Of a DNA stretch of 64,000 nucleotides, positions 17,831-30,600 are shown one piece after another. The stretch lies in assembly GCA_028285085.1 (NCBI GenBank), contig JANQQI010000027.1, positions 27,794 through 91,793 of the forward strand, written 5' to 3'. The position numbers and the translations under genes are program-made. The stretch comes from Saprospiraceae bacterium. Its GTDB lineage: Bacteria > Bacteroidota > Bacteroidia > Chitinophagales > Saprospiraceae. Below the pieces are notes generated by a model. The model saw only the letters and a list, made by a program, of their open reading frames with translations. It had not been told where the DNA came from and did not search any database. The number at the start of each line of letters is the position of its first letter. The first letter of the stretch is position 1.

Positions 17831-17851
17831 GCAGTCTAATCGTTAGGGGGG

Positions 17852-17859
17852 TAAAGATA
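17852..17859 (-). promoter_or_regulatory. Possible -7 element for the ScfR-like gene
   Basis: On the minus strand TATCTTTA lies 22 bp before the start codon, one base from the Bacteroidota consensus TAnnTTTG, with a 'gttta' about 17 bp further upstream. Weak evidence. Confidence 0.35.
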
Positions 17860-17966
17860 GGGAATATTGAAATAAACCTCTTCCTTTCCGTATCATTGTG
17901 AACAAACACTCGAAATAGGTGAGCGGTTGCTCTCAATCGTTGATTTTATAATTTTTGTTGTTGTAA

Positions 17967-19775
17967 ATGGAATTAAGAGATTTTTATAAAAAGAGGGCCT
18001 CAGAATTTGCGGAAAACGCGAAAGCATTGCAAACTAAATACATTAGCTATTCGGTGATACGTTTGCTCATTTTTGTGATTGGCGTAGGAGCATTGGGTTT
18101 GCTGGGAGCTACCTTGGGTTGGCTGTGGAGTATCCTAGGCATCGTGGTATTTTTGATCCTATTTGCTGCTTTTGTGCGTTGGCATCAACGACTACAGGCC
18201 GAGCAGCAGCACAAAGCCCAACTCGCCAAGGTAAATGAATACGAAGCCCGCGCTCAAGGGTATCAGTTCGATCAATTCGCCGACGGTGCGCGCTTTGTCG
18301 ATCCGTTACATCCCTATACGGTTGATCTGGATATTTTTGGGCCACATTCCTTCTTTCAGTTTATCAATCGCACGGCTACTGCGCTGGGCCAAAATCGCTT
18401 GGCTAATTATCTCGATCGACCCGCTGATTTGCCCGAGATTGCCGCTCGCCAAAAAGCCATCGCTGAGTTGAGCGACCAGCTGGAATGGCGACAACATTTT
18501 CAAGCTTATGGCCTGGAAGCCGAAGATGAACTCGAACATATCAAGGCATTGCAAATTTGGCTGGATGAGCCGGATTTTATGCGTGAGAACACAGGCTTAA
18601 AACTAGCGTTGTGGTTAGTGCCAATTTGGATGACTATTGGGGTGGTCGCTTCTGTTTTGTATTTACCAGGGTTGGCATTTTTAGGTTTTTTACTGATCCC
18701 CGGCCTGATTATAAATAAGACTTTGGAGCGAGTAAATAAAACCCACGTACAAACGACGCATGCGGATAAGATCTTGTCTTTTTACGCTCGCCTCATCCGA
18801 CAAGTCGAAGATGGAGGACAGTTTACTTCGCCCAAATTACAGCAGCTACGAGCAACTTTTAGTACCCACCAGCCGAAAGCCTCCGGCGCTATTAAGACGC
18901 TGTCGTATTTCATCGCTCAGCTTAACGTGCGCTACAATGCTTTTGCGGTTTTATTTAATGTTTTTGTGCTTTGGGACCTACATTGGGTACTACGACTAGA
19001 AAAATGGAAAGCGCGACATCGAGAGCATTTGCCCGCTTGGTTCGAAGCGCTAGCGGAGTTAGAAGCCCTGTCGAGTATGGCGAACCTGCATTATAATCAG
19101 CGCGATTGGACATTCCCGGAGCTGCAGACCGATACGCAACTGCAGGCGGAGGTGCTTGGACATCCGCTTATTCCACCGGGGACACGGATTTGTAATGATC
19201 TGGGGATGCCTACTCGCGCTCACATCAAGCTCGTCACTGGCTCTAATATGGCCGGTAAGAGTACTTTTCTCCGTACGGTGGGATTGAATATCGTCTTGGC
19301 GATGAGCGGTTCGGTGGTTTGTGCGCGGCGCTTTGCGCTGCCGCCATTGAAAGTGTATACCAGCATGCGAACCCAGGATGCTTTGCACGAGAGCACCTCT
19401 TCTTTCTACGCTGAATTGAAGCGTCTAAAATTCATCATCGAGGCCGTTGAAGAGAGCCAGCAAGCCGAGGCAGGCGTCTATTTTCTGCTCGACGAAATTC
19501 TGAAAGGCACGAATTCTCGTGATCGCCATACAGGATCTCGGGCCCTCATCCGCCAATTGATCAATAGCCGGGGCTGTGGCATTATCGCCACCCATGATCT
19601 CGAACTTGGTGCTTTGGAAGCTACGGCCGGTGGCGCCGTGGAAAATTTGTGCATGGAAGTTGAGGTTCGCGGTGATGAACTCCTCTTTGATTATCAACTC
19701 AAAAAAGGGGTGAGTCAGAGCTTCAATGCTACGCAATTGATGCGTAGTATGGGGATTCGCATTGGAGAAGGGTAG
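17967..19775 (+). CDS. Membrane-anchored MutS-family ATPase
   Basis: A 602-residue protein. Two membrane helices lie at about 31-70 and two more at about 208-248; the MutS core domains follow. The ATPase is complete: Walker A 'GSNMAGKST' (about 424), 'STSSFYAELKRL' (signature region), Walker B 'YFLLDEILKGTNSRDR' (about 505) and the His switch 'IIATHDLELG'. It lacks the mismatch-recognition domain with the Phe-x-Glu motif and has no Smr nuclease, so it is unlikely to do classical mismatch repair. Similar membrane MutS homologues are widespread in Bacteroidota with no known role. It is divergent from the ScfR-like regulator with a 136-bp shared promoter region. Confidence 0.82.
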   Translation: MELRDFYKKRASEFAENAKALQTKYISYSVIRLLIFVIGVGALGLLGATLGWLWSILGIVVFLILFAAFVRWHQRLQAEQQHKAQLAKVNEYEARAQGYQFDQFADGARFVDPLHPYTVDLDIFGPHSFFQFINRTATALGQNRLANYLDRPADLPEIAARQKAIAELSDQLEWRQHFQAYGLEAEDELEHIKALQIWLDEPDFMRENTGLKLALWLVPIWMTIGVVASVLYLPGLAFLGFLLIPGLIINKTLERVNKTHVQTTHADKILSFYARLIRQVEDGGQFTSPKLQQLRATFSTHQPKASGAIKTLSYFIAQLNVRYNAFAVLFNVFVLWDLHWVLRLEKWKARHREHLPAWFEALAELEALSSMANLHYNQRDWTFPELQTDTQLQAEVLGHPLIPPGTRICNDLGMPTRAHIKLVTGSNMAGKSTFLRTVGLNIVLAMSGSVVCARRFALPPLKVYTSMRTQDALHESTSSFYAELKRLKFIIEAVEESQQAEAGVYFLLDEILKGTNSRDRHTGSRALIRQLINSRGCGIIATHDLELGALEATAGGAVENLCMEVEVRGDELLFDYQLKKGVSQSFNATQLMRSMGIRIGEG

Positions 19776-19909
19776 TAGAGGGGATGGCTCGAATACCGGA
19801 ACTCTTTTTTCAAAAGAAGGATTGAATAAGCGATCAATGAAGTCACTTCGAGAAGTTTAAATCACTTCTGAATAGTCACTTCGATTTTTCAACTGAATAC
19901 CACACTAAA

Positions 19910-20524
19910 ATGTATATCCCCAAATTCAATCAAATGGCTGATCAGGATGAAGCGTTTGAATTTATGCGGCGCTTCAGTTTCGGTATTTTGATTAGTACCA
20001 TCGACAATATTCCTGTTGCCACCCATTTACCTTTTGTGGTAGAAAAAGAAGATGATAAGGTCAAATTGGTATCTCATTTTGCGAGAGCGAATAGCCAATG
20101 GGAGAACATTGGAGATCATCCTGTCCTCGCGGTTTTTAATGAACCGCATGCCTATATTTCACCCCGCAATTATGAGAAAAAGTTAAATGTTCCAACCTGG
20201 AATTACGTTGCGGTTCACGCCTATGGGAAGTTGAAAGTAATTTCAGAATATGAGACGGTTATCGATTTACTCGAAAAAACCATCCTGATTTTCGAAAAAG
20301 CATATAAAGACCAATGGGATAGCCTGCCCGACGATTACAAAATTAGGATGACTAAAGGTATCGTTGCCTTTGAAATTGAAGTGACTGAATTGCAAGCCAA
20401 GAAAAAGCTAAGCCAAAACAAGTCTAAAGTCGAACGAGAAAATATTATTCAGAGCTTGTCCCAAAGTGATTTTTCTAACGAAAAAGATATTGCCGCATAC
20501 ATGCAAACGGAACAAAAGAAATAG
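19910..20524 (+). CDS. PaiB-type FMN-binding protein
   Basis: A 204-residue protein of the PaiB family (FMN-binding split barrel, annotated as negative transcriptional regulator). Typical segments are 'MYIPKFNQMADQDEAFEFM' at the start, 'ATHLPFVVE', 'SHFARANSQWENI', 'NEPHAYISPRNYEK' and 'VPTWNYVAVHAYGKL'. In Bacillus subtilis paiB sits beside paiA, an N-acetyltransferase acting on polyamines; here a GNAT acetyltransferase follows 41 bp downstream. Confidence 0.9.
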   Translation: MYIPKFNQMADQDEAFEFMRRFSFGILISTIDNIPVATHLPFVVEKEDDKVKLVSHFARANSQWENIGDHPVLAVFNEPHAYISPRNYEKKLNVPTWNYVAVHAYGKLKVISEYETVIDLLEKTILIFEKAYKDQWDSLPDDYKIRMTKGIVAFEIEVTELQAKKKLSQNKSKVERENIIQSLSQSDFSNEKDIAAYMQTEQKK

Positions 20525-20565
20525 CTGTAACCTCCAATCGATTTTACCTCCAATAAAATAGTTTC

Positions 20566-21111
20566 ATGTATTTACTCGAAACGCCGCGATTAGGTCTGCG
20601 AGCACTTAACCAGGAAGACACTACTACGCTATACCGCATCCTTGGCGATCCAGAAACGATGCAATATTATCCTGCTCCTTTTAGTGCAGAGCAGGTTGAT
20701 AACTGGATAACCCGAAATATAGAAAGCTATCGCCAGCATGGATTTGGATTATGGGCCATCATTTTGAAAGCAACTGGAGAATTGATTGGACAATGCGGTA
20801 TTAGTTGGCAACAGATCAATGGAGAGATGGTGCCGGAAATCGGTTACCACATTCATAAGGCCTACTGGAAAAAAGGCTATGCCACCGAAGCAGCCCAAGC
20901 GTGTCTACACTATGGATTCCAAAATTTTGCCTTTGATCGTCTCTTTATTCACACTTACGTGAAAAATATGCCCTCGCGGCGCATCGCAGAAAAGCTTGGG
21001 ATGAAGCACGTAAAAACCTACGATAAGTTGATTAAATCACATCACCTGGTTTGGCAACATGTGGTGTATGCGATAACTAGAGCAGAGGCAGTCCTTCAAA
21101 GAGAAGAGTAG
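20566..21111 (+). CDS. GNAT family N-acetyltransferase (RimJ/RimL-like)
   Basis: A 181-residue acetyl-CoA-dependent acetyltransferase. 'LETPRLGLRALNQEDTTTLY' is the usual RimJ/RimL-type N-terminus; 'EIGYHIHKAYWKKGYATEAA' carries the acetyl-CoA binding segment, with 'GYATEA' in place of the more usual Q/RxxGxG/A, and 'HTYVKNMPSRRIAEKLGM' is motif B. The acceptor could be a ribosomal protein, an antibiotic or a small amine. The pairing with paiB makes a polyamine worth considering, but PaiA belongs to a different GNAT branch. Confidence 0.88.
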   Translation: MYLLETPRLGLRALNQEDTTTLYRILGDPETMQYYPAPFSAEQVDNWITRNIESYRQHGFGLWAIILKATGELIGQCGISWQQINGEMVPEIGYHIHKAYWKKGYATEAAQACLHYGFQNFAFDRLFIHTYVKNMPSRRIAEKLGMKHVKTYDKLIKSHHLVWQHVVYAITRAEAVLQREE

Positions 21112-21629
21112 TGGAATTCTTGAAAATACATTACAGGAATGCGTTAAGCGTCACCTTTTCTGATCACTGTGCGATATGAAGTGCATGTATTGCTACTGTC
21201 AAAAGACTGAAAAATGCCCGGCTAAACGCTAAGTTTTCTCAAAACTTAACATCGTCATTCTCAATATTTTACTATATTTATATAGTCAATGTGCCAATGG
21301 TTTTGCTTTTCGTGCAAAGCTGAAGTCTCGTCTATGGTATAACGACTAGCCTTCACGACAATGAAATTTTCCCATTTCAAGTATGCTGCTTCTCTAAGAG
21401 TTATACTCTTGGTAGAAAGATGAAATTACTACAAAAGATAAACTTAACGGTGGTTGAGCTTTGCACAAACACCGTTTCTAGCCTCAATGGTAAGACCATA
21501 ATTGAGCTAATTGGATTGGATTGGTGTAATGAAAAGAGTAGAATTAAGACCCTACTCGTCAACCGTTTCACAATAATTTTTATGGTTTGAAATAACCGCT
21601 ACTAGCTAATTTCCCCAAAATAAAGACTT
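21112..21629. other. Long leader/intergenic region before the giant gene, 518 bp
   Basis: No ORF looks real. It holds small hairpins, for example taagtttt-ctc-aaaactta (21230-21248), and near the gene 'tatggtttg' (about 21582-21590), which is close to but not an exact TAnnTTTG. Some of it may be a long 5' untranslated region of the giant gene. Confidence 0.35.
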
Positions 21630-24600
21630 ATGGACAACCACTACCTCCGCCTTTTTAAACGAAAACCCCTCTATGCTTTTCGTGCATTTGTCATTGGCAT
21701 TTGCACGCTGACCGTCGTTAATGTTTATGCGCAACCACCGAATGATAGTCCTTGTATGCCTACCGTTGCCCCCTTGGATGGGAGCTGTCAGGTCGGAACG
21801 ACCATCGACGCCGAAGAAGACATTGATGACCCAAGCTGTATGCAAGCGCCAACGGTTTCCGTTTGGTATGAATTGAATCTGGACCCGAATTCTGATGAGT
21901 TAACCATTGATTTAACTAATCTGAATATCCCGGCCTCCGCCCTGATGATCACGAATCTGTGGACCTTTGTTCCTGATTGTGGAGGAACTACTTCAATTGT
22001 TCCGGGAGCGAGCCATTGCGATGCCGTCGGTAATCTCAACTTCAACGTGACGGGGCTACTTGGTGGCACTACCTATTATTTTCAGGTAGGGACCTCAGAG
22101 TTGATCATGGGCGATTTCAATATTTGTTTTACGGAGAGTGGCCCACCACCCCCACCGCCTTGTCCTTCGCCGGGGATTGATTGTCCCAATGCTGAGTTGT
22201 TAATGAATACCGGTGCGCCTTTCTGTGTGCAAGGCTGTACCGCCGGCTCACCGTCTTATCCGACTGGTTCGGGAGATTGTTTTGATATGCCCAACGAGAC
22301 GACCTGGTTCTATTTTGGAGATTTGCCTCCCGGGCCTGGTGCACCGTGGAGATACAATATTACCGTTACTAGCCCGGATATCACTGAGCCACAAGTGGCG
22401 ATTTTCCGTAATTGCCCTTTGCTGGAGCCTCTGATATGTGAAACTGGTGCCAATGGCGAGGTTGAATTTTTATTTGATCCGCAGGAGTTTACCTCTGGCC
22501 TTTACTACATCGCCATTTCATCCGAAATGGTGGATAATACCGGAGAATTTGAACTGTGTATCGAGCCATTCCAATTTATCGATTGTAATACGGATAGTGA
22601 GATTGAGATTGTGAATACTTCTCTCGGTTCTCCGTTAACGGGGCCTTTTTTACCCGGTGAGGAAGTGGAAGTGTGTTTTTATATTAATAATTTCAATTCC
22701 GGCTCCGGTACTGGCTGTAATTTCCTGCATGGGATTGTGCCGACCTTCGGTGCGGGATGGGATCCTGTCGAATCATTTGTTTTTAACGGTGAACCCGCTA
22801 ATATCACGGAGCCTATTACCAATAACACAAACGAAGGGGGCTGGCAATGGTTTACCGGCTTCAATATACCGACCTATAATTTACCCAACGGATCTCAACC
22901 ACAAGGATCGCCGACGGGGCTCGGTTGGTATTATGTGCATAATCACAATCCGGCCTGTGTCGTACCGGCCTGTAGTCCGGGGGATGGTATCGATCCCATG
23001 TTTTGTCTAAATAATGGTGCGGCTTTCTGGCAGGTTTGTTTCACGCTGACCGTCAGGTCATTCCCGGAATGTCAGAATAATGATGATTTAAGTATCACTT
23101 TTGAAACCTTCGGCGATAGTGAGACGGGCTCAAATCCCAATCCCGGCTGTTGGGAAGATGAAATTTGGACTGTAGATTTTGATGTCAATTGCTGTCAACC
23201 ACCAACCTTAAATCCACCACCAGTACTAACGCTCTGTGAAACGGGAACAGCTTTTTTCCCGCTGACCAGTGATCTTGATCCTGGTGTAGACTACACCTGG
23301 ACGGTTTCACCAAACTCAGTCGGAGCAACAGGTTGTGCAGGTGGTTGCCCCAACGAGATTAATCAAGTATTGACCAATAATTCCCCCGTTTCTGAGACGG
23401 TCATTTATACTGTGACGCCAGTCGCTTCTGCCACGGGCTGCGTCGGTGGGCAGACGACGTATATTGTCAATGTAGATGCTAGTCCGAGCATTAATATCGT
23501 ACCACCCTTACCGATTTGTCCCGGTGGCTGCGCCAATATCAATACTGTGGTCACGGGTGGACAACCGCCCTACGATTATTTATGGACGGGCGGCAGCGGC
23601 CTTTTTGGAGCTAATCCCCAGGCCTGTCCTATTGATTCTACGATGTATTATTTAACCGTGACAGATGCCAATCAATGTACATCCATCGATTCGGTCTTAG
23701 TGGAGGTGAGTCCTGTACCTATTCCAGAAATTGTTACATCACCCGATGTTACCGAAATCTGTGAAAACGATCCAGAGTATCCGATTGAACTGACCGCCGA
23801 AGTCACAAACGATAATGGGAGTTTTTATTTGTACAATTGGGGGGCTTATGGCTCCGGTATTCAAACCATCGAAGCCGAAGTTTCGGATTTTTACATGCTT
23901 ACGGTGACGGATGCCTTGACACAATGTACCGGTGAAACCTTTATCGGCATTACGGTACATCCTGCTCCGGTAGCGACCATTGATCCTGTCGATCCCATTT
24001 GTGGTGGATTGGACAATTTTTGCCTGACCGGAGCGCCGATTGGTGGGCTTTGGGAAAGTAATGACGTCTTCATTGATGGGGCTGGTTGTTTTGATCCATC
24101 GGCAGAGACCCCGGGTATCAAAAACGTCTGCTATACTTATATAGATGCCTTTACTTCCTGCGATTCTACCATTTGTATTGATATCGAAATTACCACCTCG
24201 CCGCTCTTGACCGATCCGGGAGATATAACAATTTGTGATAGCTACACTTTGCCTGCTATCGACGGGGTAGCGCTGCCTGGTACGGAAAGCTATTTTGATG
24301 CGCCCAATGGAGGCGGGACGATGTATAGCCCGGGAGATGTCATCACTAGTACGCAACAACTGTATATTTATGCCGACGATGGTAGTGGCCTTTGCGGTGA
24401 TGAGTTATCGTTTACCATTACGGTTGATCTTAGTCCGGTAGTAGATGATATTGTGGATGTGGAAAATTGTGGATCGTATACTTTACCGAGCATTACGGGG
24501 GCGAACCTGACTGGAAATGAAGCCTTCTTTGATCAGCCCGGAGGAACAGGGAATAGCTATGATGCGGGAGATATTATTAATGCCTCGACGGTGCTCTATA

Positions 24601-27600
24601 TTTACGATGAGAATAATGATTGTGATGATGAACAATCTTTTCAAATTGATATCAATCCCGTCCCTAATCTTGATGCTTTCCAAAATGTTGAAGCTTGTAA
24701 CGAGTACACCTTGCAAGGCATCTCGGGCAGTAACCTGACCGGAAACCAGGCTTATTATACGCAAAGTGGCGGACTTGGGACTAGTTACAATCCCGGTGAT
24801 ATAATCACGGCGAGTGTGACCCTTTATGCTTACGATGAGGCGACGGGCAGTGGCAACTGTAGCGATGAGGTGACTTTAGATATTACGATTTTCGAAGAGC
24901 CGGATATCGATCCACAAGGTGATGTCACGGCTTGCGACCAATATACCTTGCCTCCGATCACTGGCACTGCGCTGACTGGCAGTGAAGCCTACTTTGATCA
25001 GCCCGGCGGCAATGGTACCCAATACGCGCCGGGTGATGTCATCAGCACAGATGTGGACTTGTATATTTTCGATGGTACCGGCTTATCGGGCTGTTTTGAC
25101 GAAGAGACCTTTGCCATCGACATTATTTCATCACCAAGCATTGATCCGATCGACGATGTCGTGGCTTGTGGAGAGTATCCGTTGACGGCGATCACGGGAA
25201 CTAATCTTGCTGGCAATGTCGCCTATTTTGATCAGCCCAACGGTAATGGGACTCAGTATAATGCCGGGGATTTGATTACGGCCACTACCACACTCTATGC
25301 TTACGCACCTACGAGTCTGAATGGCTGTTTTGATGAATATGAATTTACAATTACCATAAATGAGATTCCTACGAGTGATTTCACGACGCCGGCCACGATT
25401 TGTGAAACTGATTTTGCGACGATCACTTATACCGGAACGGCCTCTGCAGCCGCCAATTACAGTTGGAATTTCAACGGCGGTACAATCCTTTCTGGCACCG
25501 GAGCTGGACCTTATGAGATAGAGTGGAATGCACCCGGTACGTACACTATTGGATTGACCGTAGAAGAAAATGGATGTACTTCCGAACTCACGGAGATGAC
25601 GATTACTGTTGATCCGGAGCTCAATCCGCCGACAATTAACTGTAATTCTACAACCACAAGTATTGAATTTTCGTGGGCAGATGTGGTTGGTGCGACAGGC
25701 TATGACGTCACTGTAATCACTGGCCAAACGGGAACCTTGCTTGGCAACACCTATACGTTCACTGGGCTAACACCCGGCGAGACGGTTGAAATCCAGGTGG
25801 AAGCTCTGGGGAATGGTGCCTGTGGCAATAGCATAGCGACCTTGGAATGTACTGCTCAAAATTGTCCATCAATCCAGATTACTATTGATCCGGTGGCAGA
25901 TATTTGCCACGATGGCAACAATCCATCGATCAACTTAAACGCCAATGTCAGTGGCGGTGATGGTTCCGGCAATGGGACTTGGTCGGGTGCATTCGTCTCT
26001 CCAGCAGGCGTTTTTGATGCGGCGGCAGCCGGCCCAGGTAGCCATGTGGTAACCTATACTTTTGATGAAGCAGGCTGTACCTTTTTTGAATCCATCACGA
26101 TCAATAGTTTTGCAGTGCCTTCATCGGCTTTTGCTTTGGCGGATGAGATTTGCGAAGGCAATACGACTTTGGTTACTTATCAGGGTGGCGCTGGAGTCAC
26201 CGCCACTTACGATTGGGATTTTGGTAGTGCGACCATTGTTTCGGGTAGTGGGCAGGGACCATACGAAATCAGTTGGCCAGCCGATGGTCCGCAAAATGTC
26301 AGCTTACAGGTCACCGAAAATGGTTGTACCTCACCAATTAGTACGGAAACCATTACGGTGATTCCACCTTTGGAAGCGCCAGTTATTATCTGTAATTCAA
26401 CGGCCGAAGAAATTGTGTTTTCGTGGGCAGACGTTGTCGGTGCTTCGGGTTATACGATCAATGTTATCAGTGGCCCGGGAGGTACACAAAATGGCAATAC
26501 CTACACCGTTTCGGGCTTAAATGCTAATGATATGGTCACCATTGAGGTCATCGCCGTTAGCTCGAATCTTTGCCCGGATGCTAGCGCTACACAAACCTGC
26601 AGCGCACTGGATTGTCCCGCGATTACCATTGCGATTGATCCGGTGGATGATATCTGCCTGGATGGCAATAATGGTACTGTTGATTTGAATGCGACGGTAT
26701 CGGGTAGCAACGGAACGGGAACTGGTTTCTGGTCACCTTCGGCGGTGGTCGATCCGGTTGCTTTGGGAGCAGGGACGCACGTCTTCGTTTATACCCACGA
26801 TGAAGCGGGTTGCTCTTTTAGTGAATCCATTTCCATTAATATTTTCGAAACGCCAACTGCTGATTTCACGATTACACCGGAAATCTGTCAGGGCAATAAT
26901 GCTTCAATTTCTTTTACCGGTACGGCTGGGGTTGGAGCAACCTACAACTGGGATTTCGCGGGTGGAACCGTAGTTTCAGGTACGGGATCCGGTCCTTACG
27001 AGGTGACCTTTGATAATCCGGGGACCTTTAATGTCAGTCTGCAAATCGAAGAGAATAATTGTATTTCTAATTCCATTTCATATCCCATCGAAGTCAATCA
27101 GCCACTAGCGGCGCCGGTGATCAATTGTAATTCTAGTGCCGAGGAAATTGAGTTCAGTTGGGATGATGTACCGGGTGCTTCTGGCTACGATGTAGTGGTC
27201 ATCAGTGGGCCAAGTGGTACGCAAAATGGCAATACCTATACCGTCACGGGCTTGAATGCTAATGATATGGTCACCATTCAGGTCACCGCGATTGATCCTG
27301 GGCCATGTCCCGATGTGAGTTCCACACAAACCTGTAGTGCATTAGACTGTCCGCCAATCACAATTACCATTGATCCGGTAGATGATATCTGTCTGGATGG
27401 CAATAACGGTACCATTGATTTGAATGCGACGGTATCGGGTAGCAACGGCACAGGTATGGGCTCTTGGTCGCCTTCGGCGGTCGTCGATCCAGTATCCTTG
27501 GGCGCAGGGACGCACGTTTTCGTTTACACCTTCGAAGAGGCGGGTTGTACTTTCAATGAGTCTATTTCCATCAATATTTTCCAAACCCCAATCGCCGATT

Positions 27601-30600
27601 TCACAATTACGCCGGAAATTTGTCAGGGTGATAATGCGTCTGTTTCTTTCACTGGTACGGCTGGTGCCGGCGCAACCTACAACTGGGATTTTGCGGGTGG
27701 AACGGTGGTTTCTGGTACAGGAGTTGGTCCTTACGAAGTGACCTTTGATAATCCGGGGACTTTTAACGTCAGTCTACAAATCGAAGAAAATAATTGTATT
27801 TCTAATTCCATTTCATACCCCATCGAAGTGAATCAGCCCTTGGCTGCTCCGGTGATTAATTGCAATTCGAGTGCCGAGGAAATTGAGTTCAGTTGGGATG
27901 ATGTGCCGGGCGCTTCGGGCTACAATGTAGTGGTCATCAGCGGTCCAAGTGGTACGCAAAATGGCAATACCTACACCGTCACGGGCTTGAATGCGAACGA
28001 TATGGTGACGATTCAGGTGACCGCGATTGACGATGGCCCATGCCCCAATGTGAGTGCTACACAGACTTGTAGTGCATTAGACTGTCCGTCAGTTACGATT
28101 GATATTGATCCGGTGGATGATATCTGTCTGGATGGCAATAACGGTACGATCGATCTGAATGCGACGGTGTCAGGCAGCAATGGCACAGGTGCAGGCTCTT
28201 GGTCGCCTTCGGCGGTCGTTGATCCAGTCGCCTTGGGAGCGGGGACACATGTTTTTGTTTACACTTTCGAAGAAGTAGGCTGTACATTCAATGCATCCAT
28301 TTCTATCAATATTTTCCAAACCCCAACTGCTGACTTTACGATCACCCCCGTAATCTGTCAAGGCGATAATGCGTCGATTTCTTTCACGGGTACGGCTGGT
28401 GCCGGCGCAGTTTACAACTGGGATTTCGCGGGTGGAACGGTGGTTTCCGGTACAGGAGCCGGCCCTTACGAAGTGACCTTTGATAATCCGGGGACCTTTG
28501 ACGTGAGTCTGCAAATTGAAGAGAATAACTGTATTTCTAATACAATTTCATATCCTATTGAAGTGAATCAACCGCTGGCCGCTCCGGTGATCAATTGTAA
28601 CTCGACGACTGAGGAAATTGAATTCAGCTGGGATGATGTGCCAGGTGCTTCGGGCTATAGCGTGGTTGTAATTAGTGGTCCTACCGGTGTCCAGGCGGGT
28701 AATACCTACACCGTATCTGGCCTGAGTGCAAATGATATGGTGACGATTCAGGTGACGGCGATCGATGATGGCCCGTGCCCGGATGTGAGTGCTACGCAGA
28801 CTTGTAGTGCACTGGACTGTCCGCCGATAACGGTGGATATTGATGCAGTAGCGCCGCTTTGCCTGGATGAGAACGCGATACCGTTTGATCTCAATGTGGT
28901 TGTAACGGGCAGCGATGGTTCCGGCGCAGGATTTTGGACGCCTTCAGGTACGGTGAACCCTGCGGCTTTGGGAGCTGGTACGCACGACTTCGTTTACACT
29001 TTCGAAGAGGTAGGTTGTAGCTACCAAGGTAGCGTGCAAGTTGTCATTAATGCCTTGCCTAACGCTGAGGCCGGGGATACGGATGAGTTATCTTGTACCA
29101 TCGAAAATCTGGATCTTAATGGCTTTGGTTCGACCACGGGGCCGGGGATTGACCTGCAATGGACCGGACCGGGTACGATCATTAACGATCAGAGCCTGAC
29201 GCCAACGATTGAGTTGCCAGGCATGTACTACCTCACGGTTTTGGATAATAATACAGGCTGTTCCGCTACTGACTCCGTGGAAATCACGCAGGATGATGCC
29301 ATTCCGCTGGCGAATGCCGGCCCGGATAGTAGTTTGACCTGTGACTTCCCGGAAATTCAATTGCAAGGTACCGGCAGTACCGGTCCGAACTACGAATTTG
29401 AGTGGGAAGGCCCGGATATCGATCCGACAAACATCAATCTAGCCAATCCGTCGATCGCTGAAGCGGGGACTTATATTCTGACGGTCATTGATCTCAGCAA
29501 CGGTTGTACGTCTTTTGAGGATACTGTTTTTATTGTTGATAATACCGAAGAGCCTATTGTGGTGGTCTTCCCCGTTGATGCGAGTAGCATCGATTGTAAT
29601 GTCTCCAGTGTGATCCTCGATGGTACCGGCTCGACCACAGATGATGTGACCTATCAATGGCTCGACCCAAACAACGATCCGATTGCTGGTGCTAATGATA
29701 TTACTTACGAAGTCACGGTAGCAGGTATTTATACCTTGCTGGTGACCAATCCATTTACCGGTTGTTTCGAGTCAGCGAGCTTTGAAGTGACCAATACCAC
29801 GGCCTTCCCGGCTGCGGATGCTGGCCCCACCCAGCAACTGGATTGTACGATTAGCTCGGTCACCCTGGATGGTAGTGCCAGTGATAGCGGTCCGAATATC
29901 TCTTACGAATGGACGGGACCGGCTGGAGGCATCACCGGGCCAAATACCAATACCATGGTGGCGGCAACCTTACCGGGGCTTTACACCTTGACGGTACTGG
30001 ATAACACGAACGGTTGTACTACCACAGCGACGGTGCAAGTGACAGAAGACCTAAACGGGCCCGTCGCGGATGCTGGCACCGATATCGAGCTAGACTGTGA
30101 TTTCAATCCAGTGGAATTGAGTGGTGCGAACTCTTCCTCGGGCGCCAATTATAGTTACGCCTGGTTTGGTCCGAACGGCAATCCACTGGGCTCCAATACC
30201 GAGATCAGTACTAATCAATTGGGCATCTACGCCTTTGTGGTGACCGACAATGATAACGACTGTCGTGACACAGCCTACGTCGCTGTTTTGGAAAACAGCA
30301 ATGTGCCTTATACGGCGGAAGTGCAAGTGGCGATGCCGAGTTGCTACGGCGAGAATGATGGACTACTACAGATTGATACTGTCCTCGGTGGTACGATGCC
30401 TTATGTCTACGCCTTGGATGAAACGAATTATACTGCTTTCAATCAGTTTAATAATCTGGAGAGCGGCCAATATCCGCTGAGCATTCAGGATGCTGAAGGT
30501 TGCGAGTGGGATACGCTAATTACTGTTGGCACCCCCCAGGAGGTCACGCTTAATCTGGGCGATGATCAATTTATCCAGTTGGGCGACAGCACTATTATCG

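Noticed and set aside
23739..24359. 206-codon open frame on the minus strand inside the giant gene (and a similar one at 25131-25727)
   Set aside because: Shadow of the repeat-rich plus-strand coding sequence; composition follows the opposite strand and no domain is recognisable.
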